Shown: positions 43,738-53,825 of the stretch, piece after piece | Numbering within the stretch: position 1 is the stretch's first letter | Layout: each line of letters begins with the position of its first letter | Assembly (NCBI RefSeq): GCF_000397205.1 | Contig: NC_021237.1 | Location: 6,765,001-6,829,000, forward strand | Direction of reading: 5' to 3' | DNA length: 64,000 nucleotides | From: Pseudomonas protegens CHA0 | Lineage (GTDB): Bacteria; Pseudomonadota; Gammaproteobacteria; Pseudomonadales; Pseudomonadaceae | Translations under genes and position numbers: made by a program | Notes under the pieces: generated by a model | Database searches by the model: none | Seen by the model: only the letters and a program-made list of their open reading frames with translations | What the model was told of the DNA's origin: nothing

Positions 43738-44402
43738 TGATCCGCTGCGAACACCTGCGTTGGGGCGCTCCGGGGCAACCCCTGACTCCAGCCCTGGATC
43801 TGCACCTGCCCAGGGCCAGCCTGAGCGCGATCATTGGCGCCAACGGATCGGGCAAGAGCAGCTTGTTGAAAGTCATCGCCGGGCTGCAGAAACCACTCGC
43901 GGGCAAGATCCACCTCGGCACTGCCCGAGGCGGCTTGTCCTTCTTGCCGCAGCAGCAACACCTGGATCGACAGTTCCCCATCAGCCTGGAAGAACTGGTG
44001 GCCGGCGGCTTCTGGGGCAAGCGTGAACCGGCCAGGGTCAGGGCAGAAAAGCTGCGCACGGTCCTCGAAGACTGGTGCCTGAGCGGCCTGGAAAAGCGCC
44101 CGTTGATGGCCCTTTCCGGTGGTGAATTACAACGTGCCCTGCTCGCCCGATTGAGCCTGACCGAAGCCCCCTTGCTGCTGTTGGACGAGCCCCACGCCGC
44201 CCTCGACGAAACCGGCCAGGCCCTGCTCTGGCGTCACTTGTACAACTGGCACGCTCAGGGCCGGACCCTGGTGGTGGTCTGCCATGACCTGGCCGCCGTG
44301 CGCCAGCACATCCCCCAGACCCTGCTGGTAAAAAGCAGTGGCTGCGTATTCGGCCCCAGCCTGGAGCTGATCGCCCCACAATCCTGCGCGCAGGTGGCTT
44401 GA
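43737..44402 (+). CDS. Metal ABC transporter ATP-binding protein (ZnuC-like)
   Basis: 221 residues. Walker A GANGSGKSSLL (near 33-43), Q-loop LPQQQHL, signature LSGGELQRALLARL (near 125) and Walker B LLLLDEPHAALDE, plus HDLAAV as H-loop. It energises the membrane-permease/binding-protein pair that follows. Overlaps folE2 and the permease by the stop-start codons, so the three are made together. Metal is most likely zinc from the Zur context. Confidence 0.89.
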   Translation: MIRCEHLRWGAPGQPLTPALDLHLPRASLSAIIGANGSGKSSLLKVIAGLQKPLAGKIHLGTARGGLSFLPQQQHLDRQFPISLEELVAGGFWGKREPARVRAEKLRTVLEDWCLSGLEKRPLMALSGGELQRALLARLSLTEAPLLLLDEPHAALDETGQALLWRHLYNWHAQGRTLVVVCHDLAAVRQHIPQTLLVKSSGCVFGPSLELIAPQSCAQVA

Positions 44403-45268
44403 TGCACTTCGCCGCACATTTCTGGCAGCCGTTCAGCGAATTCCTGTTCATGCGTCGGGCCCTGCTCGGCGGCCTGCTGCTGGCCTGCAGCACCGCGCCC
44501 CTGGGGGTGTTCCTGATCTTGCGGCGCATGAGCCTGATCGGTGACGCCGTGGCCCACGGCATTCTCCCGGGCGCCGCCCTGGGCTTCTGGTTCGCCGGTC
44601 TCAGCCTGCCGGCGCTGACCCTGGGCGGCCTCGGTGCCGGGTTGGGCATGGCCGGGCTGGCCGCCTGGATCACCCGGCGCACCGGCCTGCGGGAAGACGC
44701 CAGCATCGCCGCCATCTACCCCATTTCCCTGGCCAGCGGCGTGCTGATCCTCGGGCTGGCGGGCAAGCGCCTGGACCTCTTGCACCTGCTGTTCGGCTCG
44801 GCCCTGGCGGTGGATGGCACGACCCTGAACGGCATGCTGCTGGTCTCGCTCTTCAGCCTGCTGGCCATGGCGCTGATCTACAAAGCCCTGCTGCTGGACA
44901 CCCTTGACCCGCTGTTCCTGCACAGCGTCAGCCGCCTCGGCCCCCTGGCCCACGGCCTGTTCCTGACCCTGGTGGTGCTCAACCTGGTGATAGGTTTCCA
45001 GGCCATCGGCGCGCTGATGGTGGTGGGCCTGACGATGCTGCCGGCCGCCGCCTCACGTTTCTGGAGCCGACGCCTGCCCGCCCTGATCGGCATCGCCGCG
45101 CTGTTTGGCTGCCTCTCGGTGTGGCTCGGCCTGCTGCTGTCGTTCCACTACTCGCTGCCCAGCGGCCCGGCCATCGTGCTGGTGGCCGGCGGCCTGTACC
45201 TGCTGTCCGTGGTGTTCGGTCCGGTGCACGGCTTGCTGCACCGCCCACCTTTGCTCACATCCCCATGA
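44402..45268 (+). CDS. Metal ABC transporter permease (ZnuB-like)
   Basis: 288 residues, about eight hydrophobic helices of the ABC-3 family: RRALLGGLLLACSTAPLGVFLILRRMSLIGDAVAHGILPG near the start (the ILRRMSLIGDAVAH part is diagnostic), and GFQAIGALMVVGLTMLPAAASRFW near residue 200. ATG at 44402 overlaps the ATPase stop. It forms the inner membrane channel of the zinc importer. Confidence 0.89.
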   Translation: MHFAAHFWQPFSEFLFMRRALLGGLLLACSTAPLGVFLILRRMSLIGDAVAHGILPGAALGFWFAGLSLPALTLGGLGAGLGMAGLAAWITRRTGLREDASIAAIYPISLASGVLILGLAGKRLDLLHLLFGSALAVDGTTLNGMLLVSLFSLLAMALIYKALLLDTLDPLFLHSVSRLGPLAHGLFLTLVVLNLVIGFQAIGALMVVGLTMLPAAASRFWSRRLPALIGIAALFGCLSVWLGLLLSFHYSLPSGPAIVLVAGGLYLLSVVFGPVHGLLHRPPLLTSP

Positions 45269-45279
45269 GGTGTTTCCCG

Positions 45280-46164
45280 ATGCGCGCTCTACTCGTGCTG
45301 TTCAGCCTGCTGTTGCCCTTGTCGCTGCCTACTGCCCAGGCGGCGGACAAGCTGGCGGTGGTCACCAGCTTCAGCATCCTCGCCGACATGACCCGCCAGG
45401 TCGGCGGTGAGCATGTGCACATCACCAACCTGGTGGGTGCCGACGAGGATGCCCACACCTACGAGCCGAGCCCGAATGACGCCAAGGCCCTGCTCAAGGC
45501 CCGGCTGATCATCAAGAATGGCCTGGGTTTCGAACCCTGGCTGGACCGCCTGGTGGCCAGCACCGCCACCCAGGCCCAGGTCGTCACTGCCAGCCGCGGG
45601 GTTATTCCGCGCACCCTGGAGGAAGACGGCGAAAGCGTTCCCGACCCTCATGCCTGGCACAACCTGGCCAACAGCGAGCTCTATGTGAGCAACATCACCA
45701 AGGCGCTGATCGCTGCCGACCCGGCCCACCAGGCCGACTACCAGCGCAACAGCCAGGCCTACCTGAAACAGATCTATCGCCTGCTGGCCGAGGCCAAGGC
45801 CAAGCTCGGTTCCCTGCCCCCAGGCAACCGCAAGATCGTCACCTCCCACGACGCCTTCGGCTACCTGGGCCAGGCCTACGGTATCGACTTCATGGCGCCC
45901 CAGGGCCTGTCCACCGAGCGTGAACCTTCCGCCGCCGAAGTGGCTGCGCTGATTACCCAGATCCGCAACGCCAAGGTCAAGGCAGTGTTCATGGAGAACA
46001 TCAAGGACGCCCGCCTGCTCAAGCAGATCGCCGACGAAAGCGGCGCCCATATCGGCGACACCCTGTACTCCGATGCGCTCTCGGCCAGCGGTCCGGCCAG
46101 TACCTTCACCGGCCTGTTCGAATACAACCTCGACACCCTGTACCAGGCCCTGAGCCAACCATGA
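45280..46164 (+). CDS. Metal ABC transporter substrate-binding protein (ZnuA/TroA-like)
   Basis: 294 residues. Signal peptide (MRALLVLFSLLLPLSL, cleavage after TAQAA). Putative metal ligands of cluster 9 binding proteins are present: HTYEPSPND (near 65), DPHAWHN (near 130), SHDAFGYLGQAYG (near 192) and a late Asp in YSDALSASGP. The third ligand region reads His, as in TroA and ZnuA. It lacks the long His-rich loop of canonical ZnuA, so it may be a second, high-affinity or specialised importer component. Start 45280 has GAGG before it; 45265 is an alternative overlapping the permease stop. Confidence 0.86.
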   Translation: MRALLVLFSLLLPLSLPTAQAADKLAVVTSFSILADMTRQVGGEHVHITNLVGADEDAHTYEPSPNDAKALLKARLIIKNGLGFEPWLDRLVASTATQAQVVTASRGVIPRTLEEDGESVPDPHAWHNLANSELYVSNITKALIAADPAHQADYQRNSQAYLKQIYRLLAEAKAKLGSLPPGNRKIVTSHDAFGYLGQAYGIDFMAPQGLSTEREPSAAEVAALITQIRNAKVKAVFMENIKDARLLKQIADESGAHIGDTLYSDALSASGPASTFTGLFEYNLDTLYQALSQP

Positions 46165-46604
46165 TCCGCCGCCCACCGCTGTCGCTGCTGGATCTGGAAG
46201 CCGCGCCCCAGGGCAGCCGCTGGGCCTTGACCGCGGTGCTCGCCGCCCTGCCCTGGAACAGCGACGGCCTGATCGCTGCCATTGCCCAGCAGCACGACAG
46301 CGGCGAGGTGCTGATGCTGGCCTGGATGAACCGCCAGGCCCTGGGCGAAACCCTGGCCAGCGGCCAGGCCTGCTACTGGTCGCGCTCGCGTCGGTGCCTG
46401 TGGCGCAAGGGCGAAAGCTCCGGGCATCGCCAGCGCCTGATCGAAGCGCGCCTGGACTGCGACGGCGATGCCGTGCTGCTGCTAGTGGATCAGCAAGGAC
46501 CGGCCTGCCACACCGGGCGCCCCAACTGTTTCTACAACGCCATTCGCGATGGCGCGGTGGAAGTCATCAGTTCCCCCTTGAAGGACTCGCGCCATGATTC
46601 GTAA
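46161..46604 (+). CDS. hisI2: Phosphoribosyl-AMP cyclohydrolase paralogue (HisI2)
   Basis: 147 residues of the HisI family, histidine biosynthesis step 3. LMLAWMNRQALGETLASGQACYWSRSR (near 53-80) is the signature; the metal-ligand cluster DCDGDAVLL (near 98-106) and two further cysteines in PACHTGRPNCFYN remain. It is likely a paralogue of a main hisI elsewhere and is found in Zur clusters as a substitute under zinc limitation. Overlaps the binding-protein stop (ATGA) and its own end overlaps the carbonic anhydrase gene by 11 bp. Confidence 0.85.
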   Translation: MIRRPPLSLLDLEAAPQGSRWALTAVLAALPWNSDGLIAAIAQQHDSGEVLMLAWMNRQALGETLASGQACYWSRSRRCLWRKGESSGHRQRLIEARLDCDGDAVLLLVDQQGPACHTGRPNCFYNAIRDGAVEVISSPLKDSRHDS

Positions 46605-47154
46605 AAACCCCTCCGGCGATCTGCCCGTGATCGCCGAGTCCGCCTACGTCGACAAGACGGCCATCATCTGCGGCAAGGTGGTGATCGGCGACAACGTCTT
46701 CGTCGGCCCCTACGCGGTGATCCGCGCCGACGAAGTGGACGCCAGCGGCCAGATGCAAGCCATCACCATCGGCGCCAACTCGAACATCCAGGATGGCGTG
46801 GTGATCCACTCCAAATCCGGCGCGGCGGTGACCATCGGCCAGCACACTTCCATCGCCCACCGCTCCATCGTCCATGGCCCCTGCGTGGTCGGCGACCGAG
46901 TGTTCATCGGTTTCAACAGCGTGCTGTTCAACTGCGAAGTGGGCGACGGCAGCGTGGTTCGACACAACTCCGTGGTGGATGGCCGCGACCTGCCGCCGGG
47001 TTTCTACGTGCCCTCCACCACCCGCATCGGGCCCAAGACCGACCTGGCGCAGTTCCCTCCCGTGAGTGTCAGCGCTTCGGAGTTTTCCGAAGACGTGGCG
47101 CGCACCAACGTCGACCTGGTGCGTGGCTACAAGGCCCTGCAGAACGAGTTTTGA
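46594..47154 (+). CDS. Gamma-class carbonic anhydrase-like protein
   Basis: 186 residues, left-handed beta-helix hexapeptide repeats (VVIGDNVFVGPYAVIRAD; TIGANSNIQDGVVIHS; GDRVFIGFNSVLFN). The three likely metal histidines are in VVIHS (near 72) and HTSIAHRSIVHG (near 87-98). Gamma enzymes can work with iron or cobalt in place of zinc, which would fit a zinc-sparing role. It is in the same operon position as the P. aeruginosa orthologue beside folE2. It overlaps hisI2 by 11 bp. Confidence 0.86.
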   Translation: MIRKNPSGDLPVIAESAYVDKTAIICGKVVIGDNVFVGPYAVIRADEVDASGQMQAITIGANSNIQDGVVIHSKSGAAVTIGQHTSIAHRSIVHGPCVVGDRVFIGFNSVLFNCEVGDGSVVRHNSVVDGRDLPPGFYVPSTTRIGPKTDLAQFPPVSVSASEFSEDVARTNVDLVRGYKALQNEF

Positions 47155-47156
47155 GC

Positions 47157-48491
47157 ATGAGCCGAATCCTCATCCGCAATGCCCGCCTGGTGAACGAAGG
47201 GCGCGAATTCGACGCCGATGTGCTGGTGGCGCACGGGCGCATCGACACCATCGGCAGCCTGGACCACCTCAGCGCCGAGATCGAAATCGACGCCCGCGGC
47301 CAGTGGCTGCTGCCGGGCATGATCGACGACCAGGTGCACTTTCGCGACCCCGGCGCGCCGGACAAGGGCAGCCTGTACAGCGAGTCGCGGGCGGCGGTGG
47401 CCGGTGGCATCACCAGCTTCATGGACATGCCCAACACCTCGCCGGCGACCCTGGATCTTGCCGCCCTGAACGACAAGAAGCGCCGCGCAGCGAGCGTTTC
47501 GGTGGCCAACTATGGCTTTCACTTCGGGGTCAGCAACGACAACCTCGACCTCGTCGCCGCCCTGGACCCCACGGAGGTGGCCGGGGTCAAGGTGTTCATG
47601 GGGGCCTCCACCGGCAACATGCTGGTGGACGATCCCGAGGTGCTGGACCGGCTGTTCCGCCAGGTGCCGACCCTGCTCCTGGCCCACTGCGAACACACCC
47701 CCAGCATCCAGGCCCGGCAACAGCGCTGGCTGCAACTCTATGGCGAGCAGATTCCCGCCGCCGCCCACCCGCACATCCGCGATGCCGAGGCCTGCTTTCG
47801 CTCCTCATCCCTGGCGGTGGAACTGGCGAAGAAACACGGCACCCGCCTGCACGTGCTGCACCTGACCAGCGCCCGGGAACTGGCGCTGTTCGAGGACCGG
47901 CCCCTGGCGCAAAAGCGCATCACCGCCGAGGTCTGCGTACATCACCTGCTGTTCGATGACCGCGACTACCCGCGCCTCGGCCACCTGATCAAATGCAACC
48001 CGGCGATCAAGACCCAGGCCGATCGCGATGCCCTGCGCCAGGCCCTGAACAGCCAGCGCCTGGATGTCATCGGCACCGACCACGCGCCCCATACCTGGGA
48101 GCAGAAACAGCTGCCTTACAGCCGCGCGCCCTCCGGCCTGCCGCTGGTGCAGCATGCATTGCCAGCGCTGCTGGAACTGGTGGCCGACCGGGTGCTGCCC
48201 CTGACCACCCTGGTGGAAAAAACCAGCCACCGAGTCGCCGACCTGTTCGCCATTCCCGATCGCGGCTACCTGCGCGAAGGCTACTGGGCCGACCTGGTGC
48301 TGGTCCGCGCCGAGCCCACAGGCCTGGCCGTGGACAGCCAGCCAATCCTCGCCCACTGCGGCTGGACGCCCTTTGCCGGCCAGCGCTTTCGCCACAGCGT
48401 CAGCAGCACCCTGGTGTCGGGCCAGCTCGCCTGGCACCAGGGCCGCCTGTACGACGACTGTCAGGGCCTGCCCCTGCGCTTCACCCGTTAA
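47157..48491 (+). CDS. Dihydroorotase paralogue (PyrC2/PyrQ type)
   Basis: 444 residues of the amidohydrolase family. [18 protein letters not shown] (near 55) is the first metal motif; it has Gln where classic class I enzymes have the first His of HxH, a pattern also seen in other dihydroorotases of this subgroup. [10 protein letters not shown] (carboxylated Lys region near 150), [19 protein letters not shown] and VIGTDHAPH follow. It should catalyse ring closure of carbamoyl aspartate in pyrimidine synthesis; P. aeruginosa has such a second active enzyme in the same context. ATG at 47157 lies 2 bases beyond the preceding stop. Confidence 0.85.
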   Translation: MSRILIRNARLVNEGREFDADVLVAHGRIDTIGSLDHLSAEIEIDARGQWLLPGMIDDQVHFRDPGAPDKGSLYSESRAAVAGGITSFMDMPNTSPATLDLAALNDKKRRAASVSVANYGFHFGVSNDNLDLVAALDPTEVAGVKVFMGASTGNMLVDDPEVLDRLFRQVPTLLLAHCEHTPSIQARQQRWLQLYGEQIPAAAHPHIRDAEACFRSSSLAVELAKKHGTRLHVLHLTSARELALFEDRPLAQKRITAEVCVHHLLFDDRDYPRLGHLIKCNPAIKTQADRDALRQALNSQRLDVIGTDHAPHTWEQKQLPYSRAPSGLPLVQHALPALLELVADRVLPLTTLVEKTSHRVADLFAIPDRGYLREGYWADLVLVRAEPTGLAVDSQPILAHCGWTPFAGQRFRHSVSSTLVSGQLAWHQGRLYDDCQGLPLRFTR

Positions 48492-48517
48492 TAGCCCGAC
48501 CCCAAGGACCGCCGAAG

Positions 48518-50407
48518 ATGATCCGCATCACCCTGCCTGATGGCGCGTGCCGTGAGTACGACCAGCCGTTGTCCGTTTTCGAGGTGGCCGCCAGCATCGG
48601 CAGCGGCCTGGCCAAGGCCGCCGTGGCCGGGCGAGTGAACGGCCAACTGGTGGACTGTGACTACCTGTTGCACAGCGACGCCCGCTTGAGCATCGTCACT
48701 GCCCGCGACCCCGAGGGCCTGGAAGTACTGCGCCACTCCTGCGCGCACCTGCTGGCGATGGCGGTGAAACAGCTGTTCCCCTCGGCGCAGGTGGCCATCG
48801 GCCCGGTGATCGAGGATGGCTTCTTCTACGACTTCGCCTACGAGCGCCCCTTCACCCCAGAGGACCTGGAACTGATCGAGGCGCGCATGCATAGCCTGGC
48901 CGCCACCAATCATTCGGTGCGCCGCCGGGAATTGTCCCGGGAGCAGGCCCTGCAGCATTTCGCCGACCTGGGCGAGCACTACAAGGTCGAGCTGATCCGC
49001 GACTTGCCGCCAGATGCCGTGCTTTCGCTGTACCGTCAAGGGGATTTCGAAGATTTGTGCCGTGGGCCACACCTGCGTTCCACTGGCCAACTGCGCGCCT
49101 TCAAGCTGACCAAGGTGGCCGGAGCCTACTGGCGCGGCGACGCCCGCAACGCACCGCTGCAGCGGATCTACGGCACCTGCTGGGGCACCCGCCCGGAACT
49201 TGAGGCCTACCTGTTGCGCCTGGAACAGGCGCAACAGCGCGACCACCGTAAGCTCGGCCAGCAGCTGGATCTGTTCCATTTCGACGACTGCGCGCCGGGC
49301 TCGGTGTTCTGGCACGCCAAGGGCTGGACCCTGTTCCAGGAACTGATCGGCTACATGCGCAGGCGCCAGGAACAGGCCGGCTACCAGGAAGTGAACACCC
49401 CCGACGTGATGGACCGCGGCCTCTGGGAAACCTCCGGGCACTGGCAGAACTACCGCGACCACATGTTCACCACCACCACGCAAGACCAGCGCACCTTCGC
49501 CCTCAAGCCGATGAACTGCCCCGGCGCGGTGGCGATCTTCGGTCATGGCCGCAAGAGTTACCGCGACCTGCCACTGCGCATCGCCGAGTTCGGCAAAGTC
49601 CACCGCTACGAACCTTCAGGGGCCCTGCACGGCCTGTTGCGAGTGCGCCATTTCACCCAGGACGACGCCCACATCTTCTGCACCCCGCAACAGATGCAAA
49701 GCGAATGCGCCGCCACCATTGCCCTGGTATTCGACATCTACAAGGAGTTCGGTTTCGACCAGGTGGCGGTGAAGCTCTCGACCCGCCCCGACCACCGCAT
49801 CGGCAGCGATGAGGTCTGGGACCAGCTGGAAGAGGCCCTGGTCGGTGCCTTGCAGAGCATGCACATCGACTACCGGATCAACCCCGGGGAAGGTGCCTTC
49901 TACGGCCCCAAGCTGGAGTTCGTGCTGCGCGACGCCATCGGTCGCGACTGGCAGTGCGGCACTCTGCAGGTGGACCTCAACCTGCCCGAGCGCTTCGCCA
50001 TCAGCTACATCGACGAGCGCGGCGAACGCTGCCAGCCGGTGATGCTGCACCGGGCGCTGTTTGGTTCCCTGGAACGCTTCATCGGCATTCTCCTGGAACA
50101 CCATGGCGGCGCCCTGCCCCTGTGGCTGGCACCGCAACAAGCGGTGGTGCTGAACATCAGCGAAGCCCAGGCCGACTACGCCCGGGCCATCAGCGACAGC
50201 TTGCGCCGTCACGGGCTGCGGGCCAGCGCCGACCTGCGCAACGAAAAGATCGGCTACAAGATTCGCGAACACAGCCTGCAGAAAGTGCCTTACCTGCTAG
50301 TGGTCGGGGAAAAGGAAAAGGACGGAGGCTACGTCAGCCTGCGCAGCCGAAATGGCGAAGACCTGGGCCGCCTGAGCCTGGAGCAGGCCCTGGCCCGGAT
50401 GCGCTAG
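48518..50407 (+). CDS. thrS2: Threonyl-tRNA synthetase paralogue (ThrS2)
   Basis: 629 residues with all ThrRS domains: TGS (1-61), editing domain with HSCAH (near 73) and CRGPH (near 180), class II catalytic core (motif 2 [26 protein letters not shown] near 365-390), and anticodon-binding domain (from about 530). The zinc ligands of ThrRS are all kept: Cys in MNCPG, His in DDAHIFC and His in VMLHRAL. It charges tRNA-Thr. As a paralogue in a Zur island it may bind zinc more tightly or restore supply. Last gene of the operon; a hairpin follows. Confidence 0.9.
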   Translation: MIRITLPDGACREYDQPLSVFEVAASIGSGLAKAAVAGRVNGQLVDCDYLLHSDARLSIVTARDPEGLEVLRHSCAHLLAMAVKQLFPSAQVAIGPVIEDGFFYDFAYERPFTPEDLELIEARMHSLAATNHSVRRRELSREQALQHFADLGEHYKVELIRDLPPDAVLSLYRQGDFEDLCRGPHLRSTGQLRAFKLTKVAGAYWRGDARNAPLQRIYGTCWGTRPELEAYLLRLEQAQQRDHRKLGQQLDLFHFDDCAPGSVFWHAKGWTLFQELIGYMRRRQEQAGYQEVNTPDVMDRGLWETSGHWQNYRDHMFTTTTQDQRTFALKPMNCPGAVAIFGHGRKSYRDLPLRIAEFGKVHRYEPSGALHGLLRVRHFTQDDAHIFCTPQQMQSECAATIALVFDIYKEFGFDQVAVKLSTRPDHRIGSDEVWDQLEEALVGALQSMHIDYRINPGEGAFYGPKLEFVLRDAIGRDWQCGTLQVDLNLPERFAISYIDERGERCQPVMLHRALFGSLERFIGILLEHHGGALPLWLAPQQAVVLNISEAQADYARAISDSLRRHGLRASADLRNEKIGYKIREHSLQKVPYLLVVGEKEKDGGYVSLRSRNGEDLGRLSLEQALARMR

Positions 50408-50408
50408 G

Positions 50409-50431
50409 CGCTGCCCGGGGCACGGGCAGCG
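50409..50431. terminator. Hairpin after thrS2
   Basis: CGCTGCCCG and CGGGCAGCG around GGGCA, 2 bases past the thrS2 stop. No strong T-tract follows (GTCAGCGTC), so it may need Rho or act with the convergent DUF3617 gene. Confidence 0.5.
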
Positions 50432-50448
50432 TCAGCGTCAGCCAAAAG

Positions 50449-50973
50449 TCAGGAGGCGCGGGGTTTGACCGTGCCGCAGTCCTGGCCCAGCCACACCGCG
50501 CGGGTGTCCATGCTGCCCTTCTGCTGCAGGCCGGTGGCGTTGAAGGTGCCGGCCACGTTGGTGGTGAACTCACGATCGCTGATGAACGTGGCCACTCCAT
50601 TGCCCTGGGCCTTGGGGCAACTGAAGCGGAACTTCCATTGATTGCCACTGCGTTCGGTCACCTGCTGCTGGCAACCCGACTGCGGGTCCTGCAGCGGGAT
50701 GGTGTCCGACTGCACCTGGGCCGGTGTCAGGCACACCCGAATCCCCTTGCCGCCCATGGTCACACCCTGTTTCTCCAGCATCGCCCGCTGTTGCGGGGTC
50801 ATCTGCTGCTGCAACTGGCCGAGAATCAGCGACAGGTCCGGCATGTTCTGGTCGTCGATCTTCATGTTGCTGCTGGTCAGCTCCCACAACCCCGGCTGCA
50901 GCATCTGCGCCTGCGCCACCACCGGAAGCGCCAACCCTGCCGCCAAGGCCCAACCCAGTAAACGAAGTTTCAT
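50449..50973 (-). CDS. DUF3617 secreted protein
   Basis: 174 residues. Signal peptide (MKLRLLGWALAAGLALPV, cleavage after VAQAQ). The mature protein begins with MLQPGLWELTS, the DUF3617 opening, and carries four cysteines (VCLTPAQ, GCQQQ, SCPKAQ, DCGTVK), typical of this periplasmic family. Function unknown. AGGAG lies 8 bases before the ATG at 50973; the 6-residue extension to 50991 is unlikely. Convergent to thrS2 and divergent from clsA. Confidence 0.82.
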   Translation of the reverse strand: MKLRLLGWALAAGLALPVVAQAQMLQPGLWELTSSNMKIDDQNMPDLSLILGQLQQQMTPQQRAMLEKQGVTMGGKGIRVCLTPAQVQSDTIPLQDPQSGCQQQVTERSGNQWKFRFSCPKAQGNGVATFISDREFTTNVAGTFNATGLQQKGSMDTRAVWLGQDCGTVKPRAS

Positions 50974-51104
50974 CGAATGACTCCTAGACAATAGTGGCCG
51001 TTAGACTTCAGCCGGGGCACGGTGTTGCATGCAGAATAAAATAGCGACATTCACCGTGGAACATGGTCTGTTAGGCATTGAATCTTCAGGAGCAAGGCTG
51101 CCCC

Positions 51105-52544
51105 ATGGATTATTTTGGCCCGCACATCTTCGGCTATCTCATCGCACTGCTGCATTTTCTCGGGTTGATCGCCGCGATCCACGCGGTACTCACCGTCAGG
51201 ACCGCCCAGGGCGCCATCGCCTGGGCCCTGTCGCTGCTGTTCATGCCCTACCTGACCCTGATTCCCTACCTGGTGTTTGGTCGCAGTACCTTCGACGCCT
51301 ACATCCAGGCCCGGCGTCAGGCCAATGTGGAAATGCACAAAGCCATCAATGAGCTGAACTGGCGCCCCTGGGTGGAAGAAGCCCTAACCGCCCGCGCCTC
51401 CAAGGCCTACGCCTCGCTGCGGGCCATGCCCAAGCTGGGGCGCATGCCGTGCCTGGCCAACAATCAGGTGCGCCTGCTGGTCAACGGCGACGCCACCTTC
51501 GAAGCGATCTTCAATGCCATCCGCCGCTCCCACAAGGCGGTGCTGATCCAGTTCTTCATCATCCACGACGATGAACTGGGCCGGCGCCTGCAACGCCTGC
51601 TGCTGGAAAAGGCCGCCGAGGGCGTGTCGATCCACCTGCTCTACGACCGCATCGGCAGCCACTCCCTGCCCGCCAGCTACGTACAGACCCTGCGCGACGC
51701 CGGGGTCCAGGTGCACGCCTTCGCCACCCGCAGTGGCTGGCTCAACCGCTTCCAGGTGAACTTCCGCAATCACCGCAAGATCGTGGTGGTGGACGGCATG
51801 CTGGGGTTCGTCGGCGGGCATAACGTCGGCGACGAATACCTGGGCAAGAAGCCGCCCCTGGCGCCCTGGCGTGATACCCACGTGCAGGTCAGCGGACCGG
51901 TGGTGGCCTGCCTGCAGGAGTCCTTTGCCGAAGACTGGTTCTGGGCCGCCCGGGAACTGCCGCCGCTGATCCTCCCGGACACCTACCCGGACGACGGCGT
52001 GCTCTGCCAACTGCTGGCCAGCGGCCCGGCCGATGCCTACGAAACCTGCTCGCTGTTCTTTGTCGAGGCCATCCACGCGGCCACCGAGCGGGTGTGGATC
52101 ACCAGCCCGTACTTCATTCCCGATGAGGCGGTGTTCGCTGCCCTGCGCCTGGCGGTGCTGCGGGGCGTGGATGTGCGCATCCTGCTGCCCGCCCGCCCGG
52201 ACCACCGCATCGTCTATGCCGCCTCCAGCCTGTACGCCTTTGAAGCAGTGCGCGCCGGGGTGCGAGTATTCCGCTATCAGCCAGGGTTCCTGCACCAGAA
52301 GGTGGTGCTGATCGACAACGAAATCAGCGCCATTGGCAGCGCCAACCTGGACAACCGTTCGTTCCGCCTGAATTTCGAAGTGATGCTGCTGACGGTGGAC
52401 GACGACTTCGCCACCGAAGTGGAACACATGTTGGAAGCCGACTTCGCCAAGGCCCGGGAAATCGCCAAGGAAGAAAGCCGCCAGACCCACCGCCTGCAAC
52501 AACTGGGCATGCGGGTCGCGCGGCTGATTTCTCCGATCCTTTAA
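51105..52544 (+). CDS. cls: Cardiolipin synthase (ClsA-type)
   Basis: 479 residues. Two N-terminal membrane segments (about 5-60), then two phospholipase D HKD motifs: [19 protein letters not shown] (near 220) and [25 protein letters not shown] (near 395). It joins two phosphatidylglycerols into cardiolipin and glycerol in the inner membrane. The start at 51105 has AGGAG upstream; the MNLQEQG extension from 51078 contains that ribosome site and is rejected. It converges on cfa with 9 bp between, both acting on membrane phospholipids. Confidence 0.92.
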   Translation: MDYFGPHIFGYLIALLHFLGLIAAIHAVLTVRTAQGAIAWALSLLFMPYLTLIPYLVFGRSTFDAYIQARRQANVEMHKAINELNWRPWVEEALTARASKAYASLRAMPKLGRMPCLANNQVRLLVNGDATFEAIFNAIRRSHKAVLIQFFIIHDDELGRRLQRLLLEKAAEGVSIHLLYDRIGSHSLPASYVQTLRDAGVQVHAFATRSGWLNRFQVNFRNHRKIVVVDGMLGFVGGHNVGDEYLGKKPPLAPWRDTHVQVSGPVVACLQESFAEDWFWAARELPPLILPDTYPDDGVLCQLLASGPADAYETCSLFFVEAIHAATERVWITSPYFIPDEAVFAALRLAVLRGVDVRILLPARPDHRIVYAASSLYAFEAVRAGVRVFRYQPGFLHQKVVLIDNEISAIGSANLDNRSFRLNFEVMLLTVDDDFATEVEHMLEADFAKAREIAKEESRQTHRLQQLGMRVARLISPIL

Positions 52545-52553
52545 GGGCCAGGC

Positions 52554-53741
52554 TTATGGATGGTAGAGGTCATCCCGGGTCCAGGGCAGTTCATGGCTGC
52601 CATCGGCATGGGGCTTGACCGCCAGGATCTGGTGCAGGTTGATCCAGCCCTTGGCAAAGGCATAGGCGCAGCCCGCCAGGTACAGCCGCCAGATCCGTAG
52701 CGCCTGCTCCGGAACCTGCCTGGCGGCGGCTTCCAGATTGTCTTCCAGGCGTTCGCTCCAGTGATCCAGTGTCCGCGCGTAATGCATGCGCAGGCTCTCG
52801 ACATCGACAATTTCCAGCCCCGCCTCGCTGATGAACGCCGAGATCATTGCCAGGTGCGGCAGCTCGCCATTGGGAAACACATAGCGCTCGATGAAGTCCC
52901 CGGCCCCGCGGCCCACCGGGCGGCCGTCGGTGTGCTTGGCGGTGATGCCGTGGTTCATCACCAACCCGCCCTCGCGCACGGCCCTGAACAGGGTCTGGCA
53001 GTACTCCGGCAAGTTGGCGTGGCCGACGTGCTCAAACATGCCGACACTGACCACCTTATCGAAGCGGCCATCCTGGGGCAGGTCGCGGTAATCCAGCAGT
53101 TGCAGGTCCACCAGGTCGTCCAGGCCTTCGGCGGTCACTCGCTCGCGGGCCAGGGCCAGCTGCTCCTTGCTCAAGGTGATGCCGAACACCTTGGCGCCGA
53201 ACTCACGCGCGGCGTAGCGGGCCAGCCCGCCCCAGCCGCACCCGACATCCAGCAGGTAGTCCCCCGGTTGCAGGCGCAGCTTGCGGCACAGGTGGCGGAA
53301 TTTGGCTTGCTGGGCCTGTTCCAGAGACTCGCTTCCGGTCTCGAAATAGGCGCAGGAATAGGCCATGTCGCTGTCGAGCCACAGTTGGTAGAAGGCGTTG
53401 GAAAGGTCGTAGTGATAGGAAATCGCGGCTGCGTCGGTCGCCTTGTCGTGCAGCGAGCGCACCGGCTGGTTGCCGTCGTCATCGTCGAGCAAGGCCTGGC
53501 TCAGTTCGTCGCAGACCCGGATGACTTCGCTGATGGAACCTTCCAGTTCCAGTTTGCCCTCGACAAAGGCGCCCCCCAAGGCATCCAGGCTAGGGTGAGT
53601 CAGCTGCGCCACCAATTGCGGGTCCTTGACCACGATCGTGACGTTGGGATCCGGCCCCAGATTGAATTCATGGCCGTCCCAGAGCCGCAGGCGTAAAGGC
53701 AAATGCAGATTCTGTAAGGCCGGTGGAAGTTGCGCGAGCAT
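52554..53741 (-). CDS. cfa: Cyclopropane-fatty-acyl-phospholipid synthase
   Basis: 395 residues. N-terminal lipid-binding region followed by the methyltransferase core: YHYDLSNAFYQLWLDSDMAYSCAYF (near 110), SAM motif LLDVGCGWGGLARYAA (near 165), SVGMFEHVGHANLPEYC (near 238) and FIERYVFPNGELP. It transfers a methylene from S-adenosylmethionine to unsaturated acyl chains, usually at stationary phase. AGGGGGGA lies 7 bases before the ATG. P. aeruginosa has two paralogues; I cannot say which this one is. Confidence 0.92.
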   Translation of the reverse strand: MLAQLPPALQNLHLPLRLRLWDGHEFNLGPDPNVTIVVKDPQLVAQLTHPSLDALGGAFVEGKLELEGSISEVIRVCDELSQALLDDDDGNQPVRSLHDKATDAAAISYHYDLSNAFYQLWLDSDMAYSCAYFETGSESLEQAQQAKFRHLCRKLRLQPGDYLLDVGCGWGGLARYAAREFGAKVFGITLSKEQLALARERVTAEGLDDLVDLQLLDYRDLPQDGRFDKVVSVGMFEHVGHANLPEYCQTLFRAVREGGLVMNHGITAKHTDGRPVGRGAGDFIERYVFPNGELPHLAMISAFISEAGLEIVDVESLRMHYARTLDHWSERLEDNLEAAARQVPEQALRIWRLYLAGCAYAFAKGWINLHQILAVKPHADGSHELPWTRDDLYHP

Positions 53742-53825
53742 GGAAAATCCCCCCTTGTTTCAGACGTCTGAAATGAGGGTAGACCATCCTAGAAAATAGC
53801 AGGCTATCGATTTGATAGTGGTTTT

